From assembly GCA_965224225.1 (NCBI GenBank), contig CBDCZF010000035.1:372001-436000 (forward strand): 64,000 nucleotides of DNA, in the 5' to 3' direction. The notes under the pieces are model-generated. The model saw nothing but the letters and a program-made list of their open reading frames with translations, made no database searches and was not told the origin of the DNA. A program made the translations under genes and the position numbers. This document shows positions 27,705 through 36,404 of the stretch, piece by piece (within the stretch, counting starts at the first letter, position 1; every line of letters starts with the position of its first letter). Origin of the DNA: CAJQQK01 sp965224225 (GTDB taxonomy: Bacteria; Pseudomonadota; Alphaproteobacteria; Rhizobiales; Hyphomicrobiaceae).

Positions 27705-28445
27705 TCAATCGTAATCGACCTGCATCAGGTAGAGGCCGCAGGCCGGCGCGACGGCAGCACACGCAGCCCGGTCACGGGCGGCCAGCGCCTCGGCCACTTG
27801 CTCGGCGCGCCACCTGCCGGCACCGACGGCCTTGAGGCTGCCGACCATCGAGCGGACCTGGTTGTGCAGGAACGACCGCGCCCGGGCTTCGATCCAGATC
27901 TCTTCGCCGTGCACAGAGACATCGAGACGGTCGAGCGTCCTGACCGGCGATTTGGCCTGACAGCCGGCAGCACGGAAGGTCGTGAAGTCGTGTCGGCCGA
28001 CGAGGCTTTGGGCGGCCTTCTGCATAGCCTCGGCATCGAGTTGCTGGACCACCCACCACACGCGGTTTGCCTCGAGCACGGCCGGCGCCCGGCGGGTCAG
28101 AATGCGATAGCGATAATGGCGTGCTGTCGCTGAAAAGCGTGCATCGAATTCGCCATCGACTGCCTGGCACTCGAGTACCGCGACCGGGTTAGGGCGCAAG
28201 TGTTGGTTGAGTGCATCGCGCACAGTATCGGGAGGCCAGTCGCGATCCAAATCAAAGTGTGCGACCTGGCCCCGAGCATGTACCCCGGAATCGGTGCGCC
28301 CCGCCCCACGTACGGTCACGGCCTCACCACAAAACCGCTCGATGGCAGCCACCAGTTCGCCCTGCGCCGAGCGTCCGTTGGCCTGGATCTGCCAGCCAAC
28401 GAACGGCGTGCCATCATACTCGATCGTCACTTTGAAGCGGGGCAT
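27705..28445 (-). CDS. truA: tRNA pseudouridine(38-40) synthase
   Basis: Isomerises U38-U40 in tRNA anticodon arms. It has 246 residues, the usual family length, with the catalytic aspartate D52 in GAGRTDSGVHARGQV and the typical opening MPRFKVTIEYDGTPFVGWQ. The ATG at 28445 is chosen over a TTG nine codons upstream because it matches the family N-terminus. It lies downstream of fmt and def on the same strand, the usual alphaproteobacterial def-fmt-truA order, here interrupted by a small secreted-protein gene. Confidence 0.94.
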   Translation of the reverse strand: MPRFKVTIEYDGTPFVGWQIQANGRSAQGELVAAIERFCGEAVTVRGAGRTDSGVHARGQVAHFDLDRDWPPDTVRDALNQHLRPNPVAVLECQAVDGEFDARFSATARHYRYRILTRRAPAVLEANRVWWVVQQLDAEAMQKAAQSLVGRHDFTTFRAAGCQAKSPVRTLDRLDVSVHGEEIWIEARARSFLHNQVRSMVGSLKAVGAGRWRAEQVAEALAARDRAACAAVAPACGLYLMQVDYD

Positions 28446-28506
28446 GGCGCCGTCTATAGACGAGCGAGCCAACCAGATTCAAGCGATCGTCTGAGCGGTA
28501 GTCTTC

Positions 28507-28911
28507 TTAAAAGTCAAGACGCGGTCGTCTTGAGGGATTGCGGCGGCCCTTTCTGTGGTGGCGGAAGCGGCGCCTGAATTTGCCGTGAGCCGGGACGAAG
28601 CCGCGGTCGACTGACGCGTGATGGTCAGGCTGTGCGGCGGCACGCTCATGGGCATGGCGATGGTTCGCGTTCACGTTCTTGGTAACGTCCTCGATCGATA
28701 TCGACACCGGCGCGTTGCTCGGATTGACGACGACGTGGCTGGTGCGCGGCAACGGGCGAAAGACGCGAACGCCGGCTTCAAGCGTAATCGTCGCGCCGTA
28801 GTAACCGCGCGGCTCGATGCGAATGGTCTTGGCATCGCCTGCAAGGGCCGATGCGACGGGCAGGCTGACCGCAACAAGGGCGGCTGAAAGCGAAAAGGTC
28901 AGACGGTTCAT
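28507..28911 (-). CDS. Small exported protein of unknown function
   Basis: A 134-residue protein with a clear signal peptide (LTFSLSAALVAVSLPVASALAG). A beta-rich segment follows (IRIEPRGYYGATITLEAG, then VFRPLPRTSHVVVNPSNAPV), and the tail is histidine/arginine-rich (HRHAHER, KFRRRFRHHRKGRR). CGGAG precedes the ATG by nine bases. It is likely periplasmic; the basic tail could bind anionic polymers or metals. It sits between fmt and truA and may be part of that transcript. The family is not recognised. Confidence 0.68.
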   Translation of the reverse strand: MNRLTFSLSAALVAVSLPVASALAGDAKTIRIEPRGYYGATITLEAGVRVFRPLPRTSHVVVNPSNAPVSISIEDVTKNVNANHRHAHERAAAQPDHHASVDRGFVPAHGKFRRRFRHHRKGRRNPSRRPRLDF

Positions 28912-28988
28912 GGCAACTAGCTCCGTTGGCGCAAAATCGGCCGGATCTTAAAGGAGCTGCGGCTTGCGCATTAATGTTTTGCTGACAT

Positions 28989-29945
28989 TCATGAATCGTT
29001 AGGGTTAGCAAGCCGCAATCCGGGCGCAATGTCGAGGCCGCGCAGAAAATCGTCGACCGCCAACGCCTTCTTGCCGGCCCGCTGCAGATGCGTGAAGCGT
29101 ACGGCCCCCTGCCCGCAGGCAACCAGCAGCCGGTCGTCCAACACCTCTCCCGGCACAGCAGCACCGCTGTCGGATGCTGTATGGAGTTCCGAGCGCAGCA
29201 CCTTGACACGCTCCGTCCGCCCGCCGGCATCGAGTTCGAACCAGGCACCGGGAAACGGGGACAAACCACGCACGTGGTTGTGGACCTCGGCGGCGGTTCG
29301 CGAAAAATCGATCCGCGTCTCATCCTTCAGGATCTTGCCGGCATACGTCACGCCTATCTCAGATTGCGGTGTCGAGGCCAGGCTGCCGCGCTCCAGGGCG
29401 GCCAATGCTCGGACCATGATGTCGGCACCACGTCGCGCCAGTTCATCGTGCAGTTCGCCGGCTGTCATATCGGGACCAATGGCGACGTTCTCGGCAAGTG
29501 AGATCGGACCGGTATCGAGGCCCTCCTCCATCTGCATGACCATCACCGCCGTCTCGCGATCACCCGCCATGATGGCCCGCTGGATCGGTGCCGCGCCGCG
29601 CCAGCGGGGCAGTTTGGAGGCGTGCATATTGAGGCAGCCGTAGCGCGGTGCCGCTAGGATGCGCTTTGGCAACAGCAATCCGTAAGCGATGACGACGGCC
29701 ACATCGGCGCCGAGCGCCTCGAGGTCCTGGGCCACGTCATCCGCGCGCAATGTTGTCGGCGTGCGTACCTCGATGCCGGCTGCCTCGGCATAGGCATGGA
29801 CGGGCGATTTGCGCTCCGCCATGCCGCGGCCGGCTTTGCGCGGAGGTTGGGCATAGACGGCGATAATGTCATGACCGGCGCCGAGGATCTCGGCGAGCGT
29901 CGGCACCGAAAACTCCGGCGTGCCCATGAAAACGATGCGCAGCAC
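28989..29945 (-). CDS. fmt: Methionyl-tRNA formyltransferase
   Basis: Cytosolic enzyme that formylates initiator Met-tRNA using 10-formyl-THF. It has 318 residues, the normal length. The catalytic N106, H108 and D144 are visible in CLNMHASKLPRWRGAAPIQ and EEGLDTGP. The C-terminal tRNA-binding domain includes HNHVRGLSPFPGAW. The GTG at 29945 follows GGAG by seven bases. It lies 23 bases downstream of def, the partner that removes the formyl group; co-transcription is expected. Confidence 0.96.
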   Translation of the reverse strand: MLRIVFMGTPEFSVPTLAEILGAGHDIIAVYAQPPRKAGRGMAERKSPVHAYAEAAGIEVRTPTTLRADDVAQDLEALGADVAVVIAYGLLLPKRILAAPRYGCLNMHASKLPRWRGAAPIQRAIMAGDRETAVMVMQMEEGLDTGPISLAENVAIGPDMTAGELHDELARRGADIMVRALAALERGSLASTPQSEIGVTYAGKILKDETRIDFSRTAAEVHNHVRGLSPFPGAWFELDAGGRTERVKVLRSELHTASDSGAAVPGEVLDDRLLVACGQGAVRFTHLQRAGKKALAVDDFLRGLDIAPGLRLANPNDS

Positions 29946-29968
29946 GTGCTGTCTCCGCGGCAGTTGGA

Positions 29969-30538
29969 TCAGGCGTTGCGCGCCATCTTCTTGAAGCGGC
30001 GCACGATCACGTCACGACGCAGGCTAGAGAGGAAGTCGATGATCAGTTTGCCGTCGAGATGGTCGACCTCGTGCTGAATGACGGTAGCGAGCAGGCCGTC
30101 CGCTTCGAGTTCCCGGCGATTCCCATCGCGATCGGTGTAGGTGACGGTTATGGCGTCGGGCCGCTCGATATCGACGCGAACGTCCGGCAACGAGAGGCAG
30201 CCTTCCTCATAGCCGCGCAGCGTGCCGCTGCGCCGGACGATCTCGGGATTGATCAGGCAGATCGGATTGCGCGGCGCCGGCTTGTCCCTGCCGATGCTGT
30301 CGCCACCGTCAACGGCAGGGTCATCGTCATCGAACTGGTCGTTATCACCGACATCGACGACGATGAATCGCTTCGGAATACTGACCTGCACGGCCGCGAG
30401 ACCGACACCCGGCGCGTCATACATCGTCTCCAGCATGTCATCGAGCGTGCGGCGCAACGCATCATCGATGTCCTCGACAGGTGTCGAGACCTGGCGCAGA
30501 ATCGGATCGGGCAACGTGATGATGGGGAGCACGGACAT
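29969..30538 (-). CDS. def: Peptide deformylase
   Basis: Metal-dependent removal of the N-formyl group from nascent proteins. It has 189 residues. All three family motifs are present: GVGLAAVQ (44-51), EGCLSLP (112-118, metal ligand C114) and HEVDH (156-160, two metal histidines and the catalytic glutamate). An acidic insertion of about 20 residues (near 65-86, rich in D) lies between motifs 1 and 2, somewhat longer than in most homologues. First gene of the def-fmt pair. Confidence 0.96.
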   Translation of the reverse strand: MSVLPIITLPDPILRQVSTPVEDIDDALRRTLDDMLETMYDAPGVGLAAVQVSIPKRFIVVDVGDNDQFDDDDPAVDGGDSIGRDKPAPRNPICLINPEIVRRSGTLRGYEEGCLSLPDVRVDIERPDAITVTYTDRDGNRRELEADGLLATVIQHEVDHLDGKLIIDFLSSLRRDVIVRRFKKMARNA

Positions 30539-30639
30539 AAGGTATCTCTAAGCATCGCGACCGGTTTGGGGCGTCTCCAGTGCTTATTAAGTTCATTGGC
30601 CGCTAAATTAAAGTGGCAGCCTGAAGCGATGCACGGTGA

Positions 30640-31347
30640 TTACCGGGCCAGACCGCGCGAGTCGCGCAGCGCATGGCGGGCTATGACGTAGAGGATCTTG
30701 GTACCGGCGAGGACCGTGCCGCGCACCGTTCCCGATACCTTCGAGATGCCGATCCGGCGGCGGTAGCTGACCGGAACTTCCCGGATTCGCAGGCCGGCCT
30801 CGATCGCGCGGACCTGCATCTCGACCGTCCAACCGAAGTTTCGGTCCTGCATGCCAAGCCGGGCGAGTTGATCGCGGCCAATGGCACGGAATGGGCCGAG
30901 ATCGGTGTAGCGCATGCCCCAGATCAGGCGAATGAGAGCAGTGGCCAGCGCATTGCCCCAGCGCTGCTGCACTGTCAGTGATCCGGCCTCCCTGGTCCCG
31001 AGCACGCGCGAACCGACGACGAAATCGCAATCGTTCGCGATGATCGGGTCGACGAGCGAGGCCATATCGCGGGGATCATCGCTCAGGTCGCCGTCGAGAA
31101 AGACGACAACGTCGTAGGGCACGAGTGCCGCAATGCCGGCGAGGCAGGCGGCGCCGTAGCCAGGCTCAGGTTCGAATACAACTTCGGCCCCGGCTGCGCG
31201 GGCGATTTCAGCGGTCGCATCGGTCGATCCGTTGTCAGCGACAACGACTTGGTCGACCCAGCCGGGGAGTTCCTCGATCACCCGGCCGATCGCTGCGGCC
31301 TCGTTGAGCGCCGGAATGACGACCGCTATTCGTTTGCCCCCGCGCAC
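30640..31347 (-). CDS. Family 2 glycosyltransferase, DPM/DPG-like
   Basis: Cytosolic, membrane-peripheral GT-A enzyme of 235 residues. It shows VVIPALNEAAAIG at the N-terminus, VVADNGSTDAT for nucleotide-sugar binding and the DxD-containing LDGDLSDDP for metal. No C-terminal membrane helices are evident. Dolichyl/polyprenyl-phosphate mannose or glucose synthases have this form. The upstream gene, six bases away, encodes a GT-C membrane transferase that would use such a lipid-linked sugar; the pair therefore looks functional together. The GTG at 31347 is the start. Confidence 0.83.
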   Translation of the reverse strand: MRGGKRIAVVIPALNEAAAIGRVIEELPGWVDQVVVADNGSTDATAEIARAAGAEVVFEPEPGYGAACLAGIAALVPYDVVVFLDGDLSDDPRDMASLVDPIIANDCDFVVGSRVLGTREAGSLTVQQRWGNALATALIRLIWGMRYTDLGPFRAIGRDQLARLGMQDRNFGWTVEMQVRAIEAGLRIREVPVSYRRRIGISKVSGTVRGTVLAGTKILYVIARHALRDSRGLAR

Positions 31348-31353
31348 AGCCGT

Positions 31354-32820
31354 CTACCTCAGGTCGGCGCTGGTGGCGATCTCAAGATCGGCCCGCAAAG
31401 GCGCCCGCCAAGCACGAACCAGATCAAGAACCAACAAAACCAGAACCGGCAACCACTGCACCCACAACAACACATCGATCCAGGTATCGTAACGGCCGTT
31501 CGCCGCCAGATGAAACGAGATGTAATAGAGCGGCAGGAAGATTGTCAGTGCGAGCAGGGAGAAAAGCGGGAGGACGGGAGCAAAAACCAGAACCCAAGCC
31601 GCATACCAGGGGAACTGGGCCGGGCTCAGCAAAAACAGCGCAACAACCGTCCAACCCGCACGTGTGACCGTGTCCCCAGGTGTCATTGCCCGCTGCTTCC
31701 AGGCAAGGCTCATGGCCAGGCCGGCCACGATTGCAGCGAAACCGGCCCGCACCAGCAGGCCCGGGGCATCTGCCGGCAATTCGAGACCGGCAAGCGCCCA
31801 GGTCGCGACGTGCTGCACGGATTGAAAGACGGCGCTGTTGTTCTGCCAGTACCTCGCGTAGGCCACGAAGCCGGACTGGGTATCGAGCCCGCCCAGTAGC
31901 GGCGGCACCAGCCAGGCGATCAGCATGATCGCAAGGACCAGCAAGGCAGCAGCGAAATGCGCAGGCCTCGACCACAGCGGCCGTAATACAAGTGGCGCCA
32001 ATACCGCCGGCCAGAGCTTGGCCCCGATCGCAAGACCGAGCATGCCCACCGCCAGCAGCGGCCGGCGCGCGACCAGCAACACCAGCGTTGCCATGACCAG
32101 CGGTAGTACGACCGCTTCCATATGCGCCGAATTCATCAATTCCTTGATGATCAACGGGTTGAGCCAATAGAGCGCCGCCCACAACGGCGACCGGCCCAAT
32201 TGGCCAAGCAAGACAAGCAATAGTGCGAGCGTCGTACACTCGCCGATCAGGCAGACGATGCGCCAGGCGTGCAAGCTCCACGGCTCGATCCAATGGCTGA
32301 CAGCGAAGGCCATCTGTGCAACCGGCGGATAAATCGTCTTGAGATCGGGGTAATTGATCCGGTCGAGCAACGGGCCTGCTTGCGATCCGAGTGCCTGGAT
32401 CGCCTCTGGCGCCGATGGTTCGCGCGAGCTGGCCGGCGCCATAACGTAGGGGTTGAGGCCGTTGGCGGTTACGCCGCCGTCCCAGAGATAGCGGTAGAAA
32501 TCGTCCTCGAGCGCCGGCGTTGAGGGGATCATCGTCAGCCTCAGGCCGAGCCCGGCGAACAGCACGATGATCAGGATGGTACACTGGTAGAATGGCGTCG
32601 CCTGCTCGCTTCGCCGGATCAGCGGCAGGACCAATAGGTAGACAAGCCCGGCGCCGGCCATGCCGGCCGCGAGTTCGAGCGCCGGCCGATCGGTCGGTTG
32701 GCGCAGCCAGTCAAATTGCGGGCCGGCGTCGACAAGCAGCAGGGCAAACCCTGTCAACGCCAAAAGAACACCAAGCCAGGCTGCGATGAGGCGCCGGCTG
32801 GCTTGGCCCGCCTCGCTCAA
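31354..32820 (-). CDS. GT-C-type polyprenyl-P-sugar glycosyltransferase
   Basis: Polytopic inner-membrane protein of 488 residues with about 11-12 helices. The first periplasmic loop contains ALEDDFYRYLWDGGVTANGL, with acidic residues as in GT-C/GT87 mannosyltransferases. LNPLIIKELMNSAHMEAVVL is another typical element. It would transfer a sugar from polyprenyl phosphate to a glycan or protein in the periplasm. The TTG start at 32820 overlaps the stop of the LytM gene as TTGA, so translation is coupled. The acceptor is unknown. Confidence 0.75.
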   Translation of the reverse strand: MSEAGQASRRLIAAWLGVLLALTGFALLLVDAGPQFDWLRQPTDRPALELAAGMAGAGLVYLLVLPLIRRSEQATPFYQCTILIIVLFAGLGLRLTMIPSTPALEDDFYRYLWDGGVTANGLNPYVMAPASSREPSAPEAIQALGSQAGPLLDRINYPDLKTIYPPVAQMAFAVSHWIEPWSLHAWRIVCLIGECTTLALLLVLLGQLGRSPLWAALYWLNPLIIKELMNSAHMEAVVLPLVMATLVLLVARRPLLAVGMLGLAIGAKLWPAVLAPLVLRPLWSRPAHFAAALLVLAIMLIAWLVPPLLGGLDTQSGFVAYARYWQNNSAVFQSVQHVATWALAGLELPADAPGLLVRAGFAAIVAGLAMSLAWKQRAMTPGDTVTRAGWTVVALFLLSPAQFPWYAAWVLVFAPVLPLFSLLALTIFLPLYYISFHLAANGRYDTWIDVLLWVQWLPVLVLLVLDLVRAWRAPLRADLEIATSADLR

Positions 32821-34271
32821 AGCTTGGCGAGATGGGGCAGCGGATCAACCGGTGTAGCGCCCTTGCGCAGTTCGAAATGGAGCTGCGGTTGCGTGACTTC
32901 TCCGCTCCGCCCGGCTCGGGCGATCACGTGGCCTCGTTCGATGCGGTCACCGCGCTTAACCAGGATCTCGCTGGCATGGGCGTAAGCGGAAACCCAGCCG
33001 TTGTCGTGGCGCACCAGCACCAGATTACCATAGCCCTTGAGTTCGTCGCCGGCATAGGCAACGACGCCGTCTTCTGCTGCATGCACGGCGGTGCCGACAG
33101 GCAGCGCAATGTTGATGCCGTCGTTCTTCTTGCCGCGATCGGTATGATTGAACGAGGCAATGATGCGCCCGCGAGCCGGCCAGCGGAACTTGCGCTCAGG
33201 CTGGTCGACGGTTGCAGCAGCAGTACGGGTCGGCTTGGTCGCAATCGGCGTCTTGGGCCGGCTGTTCAAGATGCGCGGCTGACTGGCGCTGCCGGATGGC
33301 CCGCTCGAGGCGCGCGGTGCATAGGCGTTCGGCTGCGTGATTGGTACGGTCCGGATGGACTTTGGTGTAATCCGCGGGCGCGGTGCCGGTGAGGTGCGAG
33401 AGGCAACGCGTGTTTCGGTTCGATGCGCACCCGCGCGAGACGACCCGCGCAGGATGAGCCGGGCGCCCGGCCTGATGCGACGTGCATCCGCTATGTCGTT
33501 TAGGCGCTTTAGTTCGCTGACACTGACGCCGGTGCGCCGCGAAATCGCATAGAGGCTGTCGCCAGGGCGGATCGTATAAACATCGCCTGCATATGCCGGT
33601 TCCCTACTAGCAGGTGCCCGGCGGTCCGGAGCACGTTCCGGGCGCAGCGACGCATAGCGATCGTACGTGCGCGGCCGCGGTGCGGTACTGCCCGGCAGAA
33701 CCAGGCGTTGTCCCGGTTGAATGATGTCCGATGCGAGCCCGTTTGCATCGCGTAGAGCAGCTACACTGATGCCGTGGCGGCGCGAGAGATGGTAGAGTGT
33801 GTCGCCCGGCTCGACGGTGATCGTGCCTGATGCCGGGCGGTCGCCCGAAAGAGCGCCGGTTGTGATCGGCGACCGGTCGGCGTACGAGCGGTCCATCCGG
33901 GAAGTGCGGCTCGGCGTCTCGGGCTCCGATCGGTATCGCCCGACACCGCGATCGACACGGGCGACCGGTGCCGGCGCGTAGTTGCCGGCGCTGTCGGCTG
34001 CGGCTGTACGCTGCTCGTAGAGCGTACTGCCGGTCGGTGCGACATCGGCCTCGGCAGCTGTCGTGGTGTCACCGTTGAGATTGAAAGCAGGAGAATCGAA
34101 GCGCAGCAAATCGGCGCTGCAGCCTGCAAGAGTGATACTTGCCGCCAGCGCCAACACGATTGCCGGCTGGCCGGCCCGCTTCTCCCTGAATGGCGATTGT
34201 TGCGGGGAAACGGCTTGGCCGCTCACGACGCCAGTCGATGCCGGGCGGCGCATAAACTTCGAACTCAACAT
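32817..34271 (-). CDS. LysM/LytM lipoprotein, degenerate M23 (NlpD-like)
   Basis: Envelope lipoprotein of 484 residues: lipobox LAGC with C51, two LysM peptidoglycan-binding domains (about 150-193 and 231-275) and a C-terminal M23 domain (about 368-480). The Zn ligands of active LytM enzymes are replaced (HxxxD becomes N383...N387 in KKNDGINIA) and the catalytic HxH is Q463-L-H465, although H432 is kept. Such degenerate LytM factors (NlpD, EnvC) activate amidases at division rather than cut peptidoglycan. GAGGT precedes the ATG. A perfect CtrA box lies 43 bases upstream. An amidase of the Amidase_2 family is encoded at 37758-38513, but NlpD partners are normally Amidase_3. Confidence 0.88.
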   Translation of the reverse strand: MLSSKFMRRPASTGVVSGQAVSPQQSPFREKRAGQPAIVLALAASITLAGCSADLLRFDSPAFNLNGDTTTAAEADVAPTGSTLYEQRTAAADSAGNYAPAPVARVDRGVGRYRSEPETPSRTSRMDRSYADRSPITTGALSGDRPASGTITVEPGDTLYHLSRRHGISVAALRDANGLASDIIQPGQRLVLPGSTAPRPRTYDRYASLRPERAPDRRAPASREPAYAGDVYTIRPGDSLYAISRRTGVSVSELKRLNDIADARRIRPGARLILRGSSRAGAHRTETRVASRTSPAPRPRITPKSIRTVPITQPNAYAPRASSGPSGSASQPRILNSRPKTPIATKPTRTAAATVDQPERKFRWPARGRIIASFNHTDRGKKNDGINIALPVGTAVHAAEDGVVAYAGDELKGYGNLVLVRHDNGWVSAYAHASEILVKRGDRIERGHVIARAGRSGEVTQPQLHFELRKGATPVDPLPHLAKL

Positions 34272-34285
34272 GGTACACCTCGTAA

Positions 34286-34304
34286 CGCTAGGTTATCTCT
34301 AGCG
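34286..34304. promoter_or_regulatory. Short inverted repeat in LytM-gene leader
   Basis: CGCTAG (34286-34291) and CTAGCG (34299-34304) form a 6-bp inverted repeat with a 7-base centre, between the CtrA box and the LytM-lipoprotein start codon. It could be an operator or a leader hairpin; chance cannot be excluded. Confidence 0.3.
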
Positions 34305-34313
34305 CCAGTTTGC

Positions 34314-34328
34314 TTAACGGGACCTTAA
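34314..34328. promoter_or_regulatory. Perfect CtrA-box (TTAA-N7-TTAA)
   Basis: TTAA at 34314-34317, seven bases, TTAA at 34325-34328. This is an exact match to the Caulobacter CtrA consensus. It lies 43 bases upstream of the LytM lipoprotein start on the minus strand, and a CtrA gene is in the same window. Direct regulation is inferred. Confidence 0.6.
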
Positions 34329-34596
34329 TGCGAACCGTTTGTGCCTCGCCTGCCGCTGACCCCCGCGGTGTTCCGCGACGACGCGTCGTTGGCAACGTGA
34401 CCTGCACTTGCAGCGCAAACCTTCCCGCCAGGCGCCACCTGCTCCACCTCGATGTTAACTAAGCAGCTATTGTGCACTGAGCGCGTCTAAGTTGCGTCCA
34501 GATCGTGACAATTGCGCAAGCCGGCCTATCTGTTGTTTATGGGCTCCGGTCAAAGGCTTGAAATGTGCTCTGTATTCGGTAGGGATTGGCTGCTGC
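34329..34596. other. Divergent intergenic region, ABC side
   Basis: No gene is seen. This part of the 325-base divergent gap holds the presumed promoter of the ABC ATPase gene; no clear -35/-10 pair was assigned. Confidence 0.4.
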
Positions 34597-35763
34597 GTGA
34601 AACAATGGCTGGAAAACATCAGGCTCGGCAACCTGCCGGCCAGGGTCGCGCCTCGCAGTCCGGATGGCGCGGCGCCGGCCGGTGTGCGGGCTGCCGCCGC
34701 ATTTGCCGCCAGCCTGCGCTTCGAAAACGTCGCCAAGTCCTACGGCAATTTCACAGCGCTCGAAGACATTTCACTCACTATCGATGCCGGCGAAGTGGTC
34801 TGCCTGCTCGGACCGTCGGGCTGCGGTAAGACCACGCTTTTGCGGCTTGCCTCCGGCATCGAGAGGCCGTCTGCCGGCCGTGTACTGCTCAACGAGCGCG
34901 TCGTTGCAAGCGACAATGCCTTCGTGCCACCTGAAAAGCGTCATGTCGGGCTGATGTTTCAGGATTTCGCCCTCTTCCCACACCTGACGATCGCACAAAA
35001 CGTCGCCTTCGGCCTCAAGGACCTCGATCGCGCAACGGCAGCCCGCGAAGCCCATGCCGCCCTGGTCCGCGTCGGGCTCGAACGCTATAGCGGCGATTAC
35101 CCCCACATCCTTTCCGGCGGTCAGCAGCAACGCGTCGCCCTCGCCCGGGCGCTGGTGCCGAGACCCTCCGTCATCCTGATGGACGAACCGTTCTCCGGCC
35201 TCGACGTGCAATTGCGCGAGACGATCAGGGCCGAAACCCTGTCGCTGCTGCGCGAGACGCGCTCGACCTGCCTGTTGGTGACGCATGACCCGGACGAAGC
35301 GATCCAACTCGGCGACCGTATCGCGATCATGCGCAACGGCCACATCATCCAGGCCGGCAGTGCCCAGGACTTGTATCATCACCCCGTCGATCTGTTCGTT
35401 GCGCGTCTCTTTTCCCAGATCAACGAATTCAAAAGCGAGGTCGGCGACGGCGCCGTCGAAACGCCGTTCGGGCGATACCCGGCGGCCGGTTATCCAGAAG
35501 GCGCACATGTCGTGCTCTGCGTGCGCCAGCGGGCCGTCTGGGTCTATCCGACAAGCCGTTCGATCGACAACGTGGTGGCCGGCCGGGTGGTTGCGAGCCG
35601 CTTCCTCGGCGACCTCGCGAAGCTCACAATCGCCGTTGCAGGCCTCGACCAGACGATCACCTCGCTGGTCAGAGGCGATCGCGCGCCAAAAGTCGGCGAA
35701 GACGTCAAAGTCTCCGTCGACCCTGCCGGCACCATAATCTTCCCGGCCGAAAAGGAATTTTGA
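34597..35763 (+). CDS. ABC transporter ATPase (FbpC/PotA-like)
   Basis: Cytoplasmic ATPase of an import complex, 388 residues. Walker A GPSGCGKTT (72-80), Q-loop FQDFALFP, signature LSGGQQQR (172-179), Walker B VILMDEP (193-199) and the H-loop THDPDEA are all present. A C-terminal TOBE-like region (about 270-388) places it with Fe3+, polyamine or sulfate/molybdate importers. The GTG at 34597, preceded by AGGGA, is chosen; the frame is open further upstream. No permease or binding-protein gene is adjacent, so its partners must lie elsewhere. Confidence 0.88.
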   Translation: MKQWLENIRLGNLPARVAPRSPDGAAPAGVRAAAAFAASLRFENVAKSYGNFTALEDISLTIDAGEVVCLLGPSGCGKTTLLRLASGIERPSAGRVLLNERVVASDNAFVPPEKRHVGLMFQDFALFPHLTIAQNVAFGLKDLDRATAAREAHAALVRVGLERYSGDYPHILSGGQQQRVALARALVPRPSVILMDEPFSGLDVQLRETIRAETLSLLRETRSTCLLVTHDPDEAIQLGDRIAIMRNGHIIQAGSAQDLYHHPVDLFVARLFSQINEFKSEVGDGAVETPFGRYPAAGYPEGAHVVLCVRQRAVWVYPTSRSIDNVVAGRVVASRFLGDLAKLTIAVAGLDQTITSLVRGDRAPKVGEDVKVSVDPAGTIIFPAEKEF

Positions 35764-36034
35764 CGCGATACCAGCAAGCGCCCCATAAATTCGGCACAGA
35801 ATCGGCCGCAAACGCCCAAATCGGCACGTTAACCAGGCAATGCACCGTTCGCTTGGCCGCCCAACCCCACTGGAACAAAACTGCACTGCGGCCTATATCT
35901 CGTGTTATACGCGTGGCATAGCCGAAACCTGCCTCGACCATCTGTGGAATTGCGACACTCGCGGCCCGGACGGAATCGCAAGTCGGCAAACGAAAAATTC
36001 GGGCCTATTGGCCCCCGCAAGGAGTGTGTGAAAT

Positions 36035-36271
36035 ATGGGTGCAACCAGCATCTGGCATTGGATCATCGTACTGCTGATCGTCGTCCTGCTGTTCGGACGC
36101 GGCAAGATCTCGGAAGTTATGGGCGACGTGGCAAAGGGTATCAAGAGCTTCAAGAAGGGCATGTCCGACGACGACGCGGCAGCCGAAAAGAAGGAAGAGC
36201 CCAAGGTCATCGATAACGATGCCCAGCAGCCGACCGGCGCAACCCAGAGCGAGAGCGGCAAGGTCAGCTAG
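36035..36271 (+). CDS. tatA: Sec-independent translocase subunit TatA
   Basis: Pore-forming subunit of the twin-arginine export system, 78 residues. One N-terminal transmembrane helix (WHWIIVLLIVVLLF), the conserved FGRGKI hinge and the amphipathic helix VMGDVAKGIKSFKKGM are followed by an acidic tail. AAGGAG lies 11 bases before the ATG. First gene of tatABC; 133 bases separate it from tatB. Confidence 0.96.
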   Translation: MGATSIWHWIIVLLIVVLLFGRGKISEVMGDVAKGIKSFKKGMSDDDAAAEKKEEPKVIDNDAQQPTGATQSESGKVS

Positions 36272-36404
36272 CATGTGGCGCCATTGGCGAACGGGCTCGG
36301 CCCCGTGTCGCAGCGCTTGCCCGCTACCGGCAGGCGGTGGTGTGACGGGTTTGTCAACTGTAGTACGCGAGCGGAGCAAGCGCCGTTCCATGCAGGATGG
36401 TTAG

